Shown: in pieces, positions 54,030 through 63,212 of the stretch | Position numbering within the stretch: the stretch's first letter is position 1 | Layout of the letters: each line of letters begins with the position of its first letter | NCBI GenBank assembly: GCA_946894095.1 | Contig: OX335642.1 | Coordinates: forward strand, 1,375,021-1,439,020 | Reading direction: 5' to 3' | DNA from: Incurvaria masculella | Lineage: Eukaryota; Arthropoda; Insecta; Lepidoptera; Incurvariidae | DNA: 64,000 nucleotides | Notes under the pieces: generated by a model | What the model was told of the DNA's origin: nothing | Databases searched by the model: none | Seen by the model: only the letters and a program-made list of their open reading frames with translations | Made by a program: the position numbers and the translations under genes

Positions 54030-55295
54030 ATGGCGACAACACCAGAGGTTCCAGAAGTCCGTGCAGAGGAGGACGATAATGCAAAGAAGGTGGTAGAAGA
54101 CGACGAAGTTAAGGTATGCGGTGCATGCCAGGGCCCCCTAGGCACCGAAAAGCCGGCAGTCTGCTGCATATGTAAGGAGGTCTACCATCTGGAGTGCGCC
54201 AGTCTACCAGGGGCAGATGCGATCGCCAGGCGAACCAGAGCTTCGAAAGAAGAATGGACATGTGCAGCGTGCGTGGGGAAGACTCGGCTAGGAATCGGAT
54301 TCTACAATAGTCCCCTACCTAAGCAGAAAACGACTCCGACTACTTCAGTGGGAAACACGCCTGTGGCTAGCCCAATCGCATCACCAGTCGCCAGTCCTAT
54401 GAAAGTCCCAGAAAAACTGATTCCTCAGTCCGGTAAGAAAAAGTTAATGGTTAAGGGGGCAAAGGACGGAAAAGGAAAGGCTGGCTCCGAGCGCCACCAA
54501 TCTCCGGGATCTGATGGCGAGCGCCATCTCAATAGCGGTATGGCTGCTGCTGTACCTGCTCCAGTCTCAGGTAGTACTTCCTTCGATATGGACAGCATTA
54601 TCGGTTGCATTGAAAGGAAAATGGATGAGATGGGCCGTGTGCTATCTAAGAAAATCGAAGCTTCTCTCTTTCGCCTGGAGACGAGACTCGGTGAAGTCAC
54701 TGAATCCATACAGTTCCTGAGCGATAGAATGGACGACTTTGACAAGGAGTACAAGAATGTCCCCGAAAAACTTGAGTCGCTGAAAAGGGCCCACGAAAAA
54801 GAGACCACAGAACTGCGACGAGAGCTGGAAAAATCGAAAGAGCGTCATGACGAGTCAGAGCAGCAAGCGCGGGACTGCAACCTAGAAATCTCAAATGTCC
54901 CAGAGATGCAAGGAGAGAACCTCGTAAAGCTGGTCGAAACTCTGGGCGCAAAAGTTGATGTTCTCATTACCACTGCCGATATTGTAGCGGTGCATCGGGT
55001 GCCACACAACATGAGCCGGCCACGCACAGGCGCAAACGGAAGAGATCGATGCGACGATACGAGCGGAGACAGGCCGAAAAACATAATAGTCAAGCTACCG
55101 ACAAGATCAATGAGAGACAGCGTAGTAGCAGCTACCCGCAAAGTCCGTGGCATACGATCAGAAGACTTGCAGCTGAGTGGCTCTTCGAGGAAAATCTACG
55201 TTAATGAACACTTAACCTTGCAGCGAAAAATGTTATTTCGAGAAGCACGGGAATTTACTGAATCCAACAGACGCGGGCTCGATCAAGTGGTCTAA
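54030..55295 (+). CDS. LINE ORF1 protein (PHD finger, coiled coil)
   Basis: The open frame begins at 53997, but the second ATG at 54030 lies in ACCATGG context and is the likelier start. Numbered from 53997: a C4HC3 PHD-type finger (C41, C44, C56, C59, H64, C67, C89, C92) comes first. A Pro/Ser/Lys-rich linker (100-190) and a coiled coil (about 205-300, KKIEASLFRLETRL to ELRRELEKSKERHDESEQQ) follow. The C-terminal domain (about 300-425) has NLEISNVPEMQGENL, NIIVKLPTRSMRDSV and YVNEHLTLQRKMLFREA. That last part resembles the FP/ORF1p-like nucleic-acid-binding domain of insect non-LTR elements. The last ~8 residues are read out of frame from endonuclease DNA, so the native C-terminus is missing. 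Confidence 0.85.
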   Translation: MATTPEVPEVRAEEDDNAKKVVEDDEVKVCGACQGPLGTEKPAVCCICKEVYHLECASLPGADAIARRTRASKEEWTCAACVGKTRLGIGFYNSPLPKQKTTPTTSVGNTPVASPIASPVASPMKVPEKLIPQSGKKKLMVKGAKDGKGKAGSERHQSPGSDGERHLNSGMAAAVPAPVSGSTSFDMDSIIGCIERKMDEMGRVLSKKIEASLFRLETRLGEVTESIQFLSDRMDDFDKEYKNVPEKLESLKRAHEKETTELRRELEKSKERHDESEQQARDCNLEISNVPEMQGENLVKLVETLGAKVDVLITTADIVAVHRVPHNMSRPRTGANGRDRCDDTSGDRPKNIIVKLPTRSMRDSVVAATRKVRGIRSEDLQLSGSSRKIYVNEHLTLQRKMLFREAREFTESNRRGLDQVV

Positions 55296-57657
55296 TTTTA
55301 TATCATCTCATAATTTAATTCAAGTAGTTGATAAGCCGACACGCATAACGAACAATACATCCAGTTTATTAGACCTAATTTGTACAGACGTCCCAGGAGG
55401 AGCATTATCTGTAGATGTTTATCAAAATCGAGATCTCAGCGACCATGGCCTAGTAATAGCAGCCTTCAATATAAAGAAACCTAAGCCCGAGCCACATTTC
55501 ATTACATACCGACCCCTGAGAGAAATCAACCACGATCTTTTCTTACATGACCTCCTACACATAAACTGGCAAATTATTTATACCCTTGATAACGTCAATG
55601 AAATGGTAATTCATTTTAAAATTCTAATGACAGAGCTGTTTGATAGACACGCACCGTTTAGAACAAAAATTTTAAAAACAATGCCAACTCCATGGATAAC
55701 CGATAACATAAGATTCATGATGCAATTACGTAACGCCGCGGATACCAGAGCTCGAAAAACCAAAAAAGACTCACACACAGCCTACTACAGGGACCTCCGA
55801 AATCTGGTAACATCGGCAATACGTCACGAAAAAACTGCATATCATGAGTATCAGGTTAATTCTAATCTAAAAGATCCCAAGAGATTGTGGAAGAACTTAA
55901 AACAACATTCGTCGGTACCAAGTAGGAACAATAATAGTGAAATTCCGCCACACTTGAGCGACCCTGACGTATTAAACGAAATGTTTTTAGATGCTCCGGG
56001 AAATAAAGATGATAATGCTAATCTTATACAGAAATATATGTCGAATAGACTGCACCATGATGAGTTTGTTTTGAAACCTGTTTGTACAACAGAGGTAGCA
56101 AAAATCCTACAAAACATTAAGTCCGATGCAAGTGGAATTGACGACATGACAACAGCGATGGTTAAAATGACTCTGCCTTATACACTCGAATGTATCACAT
56201 TTATAATCAATTCTTCCTTGAGTAGTGCACATTTTCCTGAAGCATGGAAAGTAGCTTTAGTTAAGCCGATACCCAAGAAGGACTTGATTAGTGATCACAA
56301 AGATCTTAGGCCCATTAGCTTACTACCAGTTATTTCGAAGATTCTTGAAAAGGTCGTAAATGCCCAGCTCACTAATTATCTACATGAGAAGTCCTTAATA
56401 CCATCTTATCAGTCCGGTTTTAGGAAACAACATGGTACAGAGACTGCCTTACTAGAGGTCAAAGATCAGATACTTTGCGCCGCAGACGTCGGTAAAGGAT
56501 CCGCACTAATTCTATTGGATTTCTCAAGGGCCTTTGACACCATAAATACTAAATTACTGTTAGCCAAGTTGTACGCTTACGGTGCTTCTCCAACGGCAAT
56601 TACCTGGTTTAGAAGTTTTCTTTGCGGTAGATCCCAGATAACGGTTTGCGCACATGGAAAAAATGGAGTTCAAAGGTCTAAATTAAAAAATATTGAGCGC
56701 GGAGTGCCACAAGGATCATCTCTTTCACCAATCTTGTACAGTCTGTATACAGCAGATTTATTACAAATCCTTAAGCACTGCGAAGGTCATATGTTTGCAG
56801 ATGACACGCAACTTATGATTTCTTTTTCCCCCTCCGAGACGTCATCAGCTACAGAGAAGATTAATGAAGATCTCGAAATATTGTCTCAGACTGTTAGAGA
56901 CCACAGCTTGGTATTAAATCCAATTAAATCTAAAGCAATAATTGCTGGCACAAGAAACCAAATAAATAGAATCCTAGAGCTATCGCCACAAATAATAATA
57001 GATAATACAGTGGTAGAACTAGTACCTAATGCCAGGAACTTAGGTCTAATCTTTGACGGTACAATGCACTTTGAAGAACATATCAATAATAAAATAAAAA
57101 ACTGTTTCTATAGATTAAAAATTATGTATGCCATAAGGGACTTTTTATCTGTAAAGGTTAGACGCCTTTTAGTGGAGGCATTAGTATTATCACAACTTAA
57201 TTATTGCGACGTTGTATATGGACCATGCATACTTAACCGTACCGAGAGATCTATTCAGCGAATACAAAATGCTTGCATAAGATATTGCTATAAGGTTCCC
57301 AGGCGAGCCCATGTTACTGCGGTCTATAACACCAACGGTATTCTTAAGATGAAAGCGCGGCGACAGCTACACTTCCAGTGTTTGGTTTTTAAAGTTATAA
57401 AGAAGCATACTCCTGAATACCTGTATAAAAAACTCACCTGGACACAAGAAACGCACGGGCATAACACCCGGGCACAGTGTTTCCCATTACAGGTCCCTAA
57501 GCATCACTCTGCTGCCTTTAGAGGCAGTTTCAAGTACGCTGCCACTAAATGCTGGAACAATATCCCACCTCCGATCAGGGCAACAACGGGTCTTCCAGCA
57601 TTTCGACATGCGTGCTTGAGACTGCTCCTGGGGCAGCAGAGAGATGCGGCAATCTAA
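55255..57657 (+). pseudogene. LINE ORF2: endonuclease end plus complete reverse transcriptase
   Basis: ORF2 is open from about 55255 without a stop; the first ATG is at 55603 (684 residues from there). Before that ATG the frame holds the end of an APE endonuclease: SSHNLIQVVDKPTRIT, SLLDLICTD and the catalytic SDH (in NRDLSDHGLVIAAF). The N-terminal endonuclease, with its Asn/Glu and central Asp/Asn residues, is absent. The RT has DLRPISLLPVISKILEKVV, QSGFRKQHGTETALL, LILLDFSRAFDTINTKLL (motif A), GVPQGSSLSPILYSLYTADL (motif B), MFADDTQLMISF (motif C) and NARNLGLIFDGTMHFEEHIN. It ends FRHACLRLLLG. RT catalytic residues look intact, but without the endonuclease it could not insert on its own. 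Confidence 0.88.
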
Positions 57658-58212
57658 AAAACACTATAGCTTTATGAAAATAAAATTTAAATGATGAAAC
57701 AAAACTTTAACACTAACACTAAAACTAAAAACGAAAATTAATAATAATAAGATTCCAGTTCTATGCAAACTCACAATCCTGCATTAATTCCTACCTTAGC
57801 AAAGCTCACACACAAAACCTATGTACATACACATCCACATTCTTAATAGTTACATATTATATGTTACAAATATTCTAGTGCGCTACCAGTGCAAACTTAA
57901 AGTTTACTTTTGTGTTAGTATTATCGCAGCACTCCTCACCCACGTACGAGGTGAGCAGCGCGACGCCTCACAATTTCACATATAATAAATTTATTGGCAG
58001 GTACTTGCTGAAAATCAGCACCTTGCAGTCAGCTCAACTCAGGTAGTACTGGCCGCTTAGGAATTATGCTGAGCTAGCACCTTTTGGTATACAATTACCT
58101 CATTAGGATGCATTAAATGTATGATAGGTTATTTTTAAACATTTGTAAATTGTACCTAATTGTTGTTTTTGTTGCCAATAAAGAATTTGAATTTGAATTT
58201 GAATTTGAATTT

Positions 58213-58527
58213 AAAAATAAAAAAGTTGATTTTTCTCATTAGAAATCTGAAAGTAATTCGATTTCTAGATATAAGCAAAAACAGCATATATGCATAAACA
58301 AAAAATTCCATTTGCTTTTAGATTTCTACATTTAGTCAAAAAAGTTCGGAAATGGACACCGTTTCCGCAATGTATTTTGTATAGAAAAAGGAAACATACA
58401 TTAACGAAAATAATTCAATTCCTAGACAAGGAATCATATATTGTAAGAATGACACTTATAATCGTCAGACTTAGTTAGTTAACTTGGGGTGCCTCGTCTA
58501 ACTTTGCGATTTGGCTAGTACCAGGCC
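58213..58527. other. Unassigned stretch
   Basis: 3' flank of the LINE; a 62-residue frame has no recognised domain. Confidence 0.3.
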
Positions 58528-58744
58528 CTTAACACAAAAAAATCACGTTTCTTGGATGGGGCTCTCCATTTTTTTTATTGTACCATTTTATTGTTATAAG
58601 GCAAAATAAATACATACTATGTGAACTTTTCAGCTGCCTACTTATTACGGTTCACGAGATACAGCCCTGTGACAGACGGACTTTCGGACGGACGGATGGA
58701 CGGACGGACAGCGGAGGCTTAGTAATAGGGTTCCGTTGGCACCT
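58528..58744 (-). mobile_element. Helentron-like repeat (copy 14), cut by LTR DNA
   Basis: Reverse copy: 'ggcaaaataaatacatacta', 'ctgtgacagacgg', GGAC tract, 'agggttccgttggcacc'. The terminal ~20 bp (gggtacggaaccct) are replaced by the LTR element edge at 58745. Confidence 0.75.
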
Positions 58745-58894
58745 CGCCAGTCCGGAGTGAAACGCGTGCGTACTGGTAGAAGGGCGTATAATATTCACTA
58801 AATAATTTCGCGCGTCGCAGCGCGCGTGGACTGAGGCGGGAGTAAACACCTATACATGTGTGTGTGCGGTATGCTTACAAAGCATGCCGCCACA
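58745..58894 (-). repeat. 3' LTR of the deleted element
   Basis: About 150 bp, TGTGGCGG start at 58894; the end near 58745 is inferred from where the Helentron copy breaks off. Confidence 0.65.
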
Positions 58895-59434
58895 TAATTC
58901 CCCCTTCAAAAAAAATTTATTTAAAATTACTTTAATAGAGTTTAGACACGTTCACACATTGAATACAATACAGACATCAAATACAAAATAATAAAACATT
59001 CTAAAGTGTAAAGAAATAAATGATTGCAAGTGTACATAAAACTGCATGACCTGAAAATATTTGCTTGTCATTGATTAAAACAATCATACAATTCAAGTAA
59101 TTCAATTCCTCGTCCATTCGACGTTGAAGAATGCTTATGGTCAATCGACATACCTACGTATTTACAACATGTTTGCCAGCTGAAATGCTACACTGCGATT
59201 TAACATTGTTCACAAGTTCATTACGAGGTAATTTACGTCGAGCTGATAGGTACCTATTATATTAAATAATTTTGCAATATGCAACTTTGCGTTGCTATGG
59301 TGCAATTACTGAGAAGGGTACTTTAAGTCGTGCAACTTTTAATGAAATATCTGGGTTTGGCTGCACGATGTGTAGCTAATATTATTCTTTACTTTTCGGA
59401 ATGGTCGCCCGTCGGTACCTGTGTATTCGTCAGC

Positions 59435-59815
59435 CTAGTAACGCGATGGCCTTGTTATGACGCGGCCTGAGCGAGTTGTAAGAATTGATGCAGGCGTCGC
59501 CGCTGCCTGCGCGGTGTTTGCAGACTCCGCGGATGCAACCGGAGGCAGCCGTGTGGTAGGCAATGGCGCCGTGTTGCTCCGAAAACATACGCTATGTCCT
59601 GGTTTTGTAGTGACTAATGCTGGGTTCCGTGGCTGGTTTGCGACCGGATGCACCGGCGAAGATGTCTCGCTTGTTTTAGCTATAAAGGCTGGTTTCAACC
59701 GATCGATCGAGACTGTGGTTTCTCCACGCGGTAACCGAACTATGAAACATTTTTCTTCGTGCCGTACGACTTCATATGGTCCGGTGTACGGGGCTGTACA
59801 CCGGACTGTACACCG
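59435..59815 (-). pseudogene. Integrase C-terminal (GPY-type) remnant
   Basis: The minus strand encodes TGPYEVVRHEEKCFIVRLPR, GETTVSIDRLKPAFIAKTSE and an Ala/Thr/Pro-rich tail ending RSGRVITRPSRY. 'GPY/F...V..DRLKPA' is the C-terminal module of gypsy integrases. The ORF (59435-59908) runs on into LTR sequence, so its first ~31 residues are not integrase. The catalytic core is gone. Confidence 0.85.
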
Positions 59816-59909
59816 AATAATTTCGCGCGTCGCAGCGCGCGTGGACTGAGGCGGGAGTAAACACCTATACATGTGTGTGTGCGGTATGCTTACAAAGCAT
59901 GCCGCCACA

Positions 59910-60248
59910 ACGTCCTGTTATGTCGTTTTGACTCAAGAACATAGAGTGAGATATACGGATGAGTTCCTACGAGTATCGCCGCCCCAGTCCTTTCTTACTC
60001 TATGGGGACACATAGCACATACACGAATGGTGGGTATGAAGTGAATGTTCACACAGTGCAGTCAGTTAATTTGTCGAGCATTCAGGTAATGGATTAATGG
60101 GAGAAGAGCGCCAGGTCCAGGTCAGGGAATCATGGTGAAACTGCTGCGTGGAATGTATTGCTTTGTGAATTGCTCTTTTGGTCTTTTGGTTCATTCGTGA
60201 AATAGAATTATTTGATATACGTTTTTAGATTACCGTGGTTACTGTTCA
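59910..60248. other. Unassigned stretch
   Basis: Nothing recognised. Confidence 0.3.
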
Positions 60249-60671
60249 TTTTAAAAGATTAAACGTCTTTCTACTCACGGTTCACTTTCTAGTCACTCGC
60301 ATCGTCCGTGAATCTATTGTGAGTCTTGGCGCACGAAAACTTTAATCGAGAAGACTCGCTTAAGTTATTTCTCATGTGGAATCCAGTACTTGCCCCCCTG
60401 AAAATCCGGAAGGCAAAGGCTTGCAGTGAAAGTCAAGATACAGTTAGCGCCTTTTGCCTTTCCCTGGATCTCCGGATCGCAGCCGCTCAAGACGTTCAAA
60501 CTACCCACAACTACAATCTTCGCCGACGGCGGAACACGTCAAATTGACAGTTCCCCGTTGGCCGCCGCTGGACACGGGAGCTCACCTGAAGATGAGCCAA
60601 ATGTTTGGCTCGAAACGTCGTGCTACGCACGGCATCATGCCGTGAGTAGAAAGCCGTTCAATCTTAAAAAA
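60249..60671. mobile_element. Element with 32-bp terminal inverted repeats
   Basis: Left end 'ttttaaaagatta...tttctactcacgg' (60249-60280) faces right end 'ccgtgagtagaaagccg...cttaaaaaa' (60640-60671). Inside the right arm a strong hairpin (gagccaaa/tttggctc) lies between CTGAAGA and GAAACGTCG. Class unknown; a Penelope-like link is possible but unproven. Confidence 0.6.
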
Positions 60672-60744
60672 CGAATTAATTGAGATCACAGCTGGGTGAG
60701 CATGCATTCAGGTGACAAATACTAATGAAGTAAATGGAAATTTC

Positions 60745-60772
60745 GTACCCGGGCGGGCTTGTAGAAGGGGCG
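60745..60772 (-). repeat. SINE body scrap
   Basis: 'acccgggcgggctt' and 'agaaggggcga' recall the SINE body in reverse. The fold-back element starts 8 bp later. Confidence 0.4.
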
Positions 60773-60780
60773 AATATATA

Positions 60781-61699
60781 AGGTGAGTTTAAAATAATCT
60801 ACAAGCATTATAGGGTTGATTCAGTATCTGATATAGAACAACTTTTGCTAAGAAAGTAGGTATGTAATTTTTTTTGTTCCATTTTAATTTTTGAGAAATT
60901 TAAACAGTATGTTCTTCCCAGTATTTTAAACAACTTTTGCGAAGAAACTATGCACCTATCTGTAATGGTTTCCAAGAAAATAATTTATTAAAGTGCACTA
61001 ACTCTTCAACTACCTAATTAAAAATATAGGTAAACCACGGGGCATTGACCTGACCGTGACCCACTGACACAAGACAATTCTCCGCCGCCGCCGCCGCCGC
61101 GTGCGCAGACAGAAGCCCCCCCGCCCCATCTCCCCCGCCGCCACCGCCGCCCCTCTCACTGAAGGACGTTTGTTTTCGTTTTGAAAGCAATTAGTTAGTA
61201 TGTCAAGGTCCATGACGCGCATCGGACCTGAGTATCACACGTGAGTGAATTTAAGTGAAGCGAGTGCCAATCGGGCGAAAAAGGACATGCCTGCTTGTGT
61301 ACATACCTACGTTACAGCCGCACCGACCAAATCCATAGCCCGGCGCGGAGTTCGTCAGCGTGGGAAGGAGGCAAAACTATTCGGGTAGGTAAAATAGACT
61401 CTGACGCCGGGCGCGCCGCCTCCGCGCCGCCGGCCGGCGCGGCGCGGAACCTATTTTTCAAATAGGCAGTTTGAAGAGTTAGTGCACTTTAATAATTTAT
61501 TTTCTTGGAAACCGTTACAGATAGGTGCATAGTTTCTTCGCAAAAGTTGTTTAAAATACTGGGAAGAACATACTGTTTAAATTTCTCAAAAATTAAAATG
61601 GAACAAAAAAAATTACATACCTACATTCTTAGCAAAAGTTGTTCTATATCAGATACTGAATCAACCCTATAAGGCTTGTAGATTATTTTAAACTCACCT
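60781..61699. mobile_element. Fold-back element, copy A (919 bp)
   Basis: Inverted arms of 229 bp (60781-61009 and 61471-61699) differ at only a handful of positions and start AGGTGAGTTTAAAATAATC. A 461-bp GC-rich cargo (61010-61470) lies between them with CCG repeats and 'cggccggcgcggcgcgg'. TATATA lies outside each end. No transposase frame. Confidence 0.88.
61010..61470. other. GC-rich cargo of fold-back copy A
   Basis: Much of it is above 60% GC, unlike the AT-rich arms. It holds CCG/CCCG runs at both ends and a mixed middle ('caaggtccatgacgcgcatc', 'cacacgtgagtg'). It looks like captured promoter or first-exon DNA, but I cannot identify a source gene. Confidence 0.6.
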
Positions 61700-61766
61700 T
61701 ATATAAGGTGAGTTTAACCTTATATAAGGTGAGTTTCATCATCAGTTGAGAGAGTCATCTTATATA
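61700..61766. repeat. Spacer at the palindrome centre
   Basis: It contains two further partial element starts (tataaggtgagtttaacc, tataaggtgagtttcatc) and a unique 'atcagttgagagagtcat'. Confidence 0.7.
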
Positions 61767-62677
61767 AGGTGAGTTTAAAATAATCTACAAGCCTTATAGG
61801 GTTGATTCAGTATCTGATATAGAACAACTTTTGCTAAGAATGTAGGTATGTAATTTTTTTTGTTCCATTTTAATTTTTGAGAAATTTATGCATTACATTC
61901 TTCCCAGTATTGTCAACAACTTTTGCGAAGAAACTATGTACCTATCGGTAATGGTTTCCAAGAAAATAAATTATTAAAGTGCACTAACTCTTCAAACTGC
62001 CTATTTGAAAAATAGGTTCCGCGCCGCGCCGGCCGGCGGCGCGGAGGCGGCGCGCGGCGGCTGAGTCTATTTTACCTACCCGAATAGTTTTGCCTCCTTC
62101 CCACGCTGACGTTCGCCGCGCCGGGCTATGGATTTGGTCGGCGCGGCTGTAATGTAGGTATGTACACAAGCATGCATGTCCTTTTTCGCCCGATCGGCAC
62201 TAGCTTCACTTAAATTCACTCACGTGTGATACTCAGGTCCGATGCGCGTCATGGACCTTGACATACTAATTGCTTTCAAAACGAAAACAAATGTCCTTCA
62301 GTGAGAGGGGCGGCGGTGGCGGCGGGGGAGATGGGGTGGCGGGGCTTCTGTCTGCGCACGCGGCGGCGCGGCGGCGGAGAATTGTCTTGTGTCAGTGGGT
62401 CACGGACGGGTCAATGCCCCGTGGTTGACCTATATTTTTAATTAGGTAGTTGAAGAGTTAGTGCACTTTAATAAATTATTTTTTTGGAAACCATTACAGA
62501 TAGGTGCATAGTTTCTTCGCAAAAGTTGTTTAAAATACTGGGAAGAACATACTGTTTAAATTTCTCAAAAATTAAAATGGAACAAAAAAATTACATACCT
62601 CCATTCTTAGCAAAAGTTGTTCTATATCAGATACTGAATGAACCCTATAAGGCTTGTAGATTATTTTAAACTCACCT
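61767..62677. mobile_element. Fold-back element, copy B (911 bp), inverted cargo
   Basis: Arms 61767-61995 and 62450-62677. The cargo (61996-62449) is the reverse complement of that in copy A with small indels in the CCG runs. A plus B therefore form a palindrome of about 1.9 kb. Confidence 0.88.
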
Positions 62678-62722
62678 TATATAGCACCCGATATCCTAGA
62701 GCATATATGAACATACTAGCTG

Positions 62723-63026
62723 AGGTTTTTTTTATGCAACCTGACATGGATGGCTAATACCACACAACTACCGTTATGATATTAGCCCAATACACCACAT
62801 TCCCGAAGGAATTTGGTGCCATGCCAGGACCTTTCCTTAATGAGCACGGCTACATTGAACTGGATGGAAAACAAGGACAATTTATAATTGCCGCTTCGAC
62901 CATCTTTTCATCCAATGCGATGGTACCAACCCGGGCGGGCTTAAACCCTACCACCTAGTAGGGGAAGGGGACCTACAGTTTTACATGGATTCCGAACCAT
63001 GGAGCAGCTCGCATTCGTAACGAAAA
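62723..63026 (-). mobile_element. tRNA-headed SINE (HaSE1-like), head-truncated
   Basis: From the tail ('atgcaacctgacatggatgg') through 'ccatgccaggacctttcc', 'cattgaactggatgg' and 'accaacccgggcgggcttaa' to 'gagcagctcgcattcgtaac'. The body is well preserved; the A/B-box head is missing. Confidence 0.8.
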
Positions 63027-63124
63027 CAAACACGTGCAGACATAGACATTTGTTGCCTGATATTAAGTCCCAAATATCAAGCAAATTGGAACAGTGGTTT
63101 TCAAATGATTAGTGAACTACGTTT

Positions 63125-63171
63125 GTATGGGGAGCGTAATTTGCCACCTTGTAATGGGGCCACCTTAACAT
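63125..63171. repeat. Remnant of the TTAA MITE 3' end
   Basis: 'tgtatggggagcg' and 'ggggccaccttaac' match the right end of 51189-51731 and 52956-53495. Confidence 0.5.
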
Positions 63172-63174
63172 GCT

Positions 63175-63212
63175 TAGCCATTGCGTGACCATTGCACCAC
63201 GGAGGTCGTTAA
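63175..63212 (-). repeat. Possible tRNA-like head
   Basis: The minus strand reads 'cgacctccgtggtgcaatgg' and 'tcacgca', an A-box-like start without a clear B-box. Confidence 0.25.

Larger units (their letters stand above)
53740..58212 (+). mobile_element. CR1-type LINE with internal deletion
   Basis: A GC-richer 5' UTR (start uncertain, about 53740-53830), ORF1 with a PHD-like finger, and a truncated ORF2 (endonuclease end plus full RT). A 520-bp 3' UTR follows, with AATAAA (58177-58182) and a GAATTT x5 tail (58183-58212). A short 3' microsatellite rather than poly(A) is characteristic of CR1-like LINEs. Confidence 0.88.
58745..59909 (-). mobile_element. Internally deleted gypsy-type LTR element
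   Basis: A 94-bp sequence is repeated directly at 58801-58894 and 59816-59909 and looks identical. On the minus strand it starts TGTGGCGGCATGC. Before the 58894 copy is a purine tract (gaagggggaa), marking a 3' LTR that continues to about 58745. The 59909 copy is the start of the 5' LTR, joined directly to the end of an integrase gene. Nearly all gag-pol is missing. Confidence 0.8.

Noticed and set aside
61010..61222. Arg-rich minus-strand frame in the fold-back cargo
   Set aside because: It comes from the CCG repeat; copy B changes the repeat length and so the frame.
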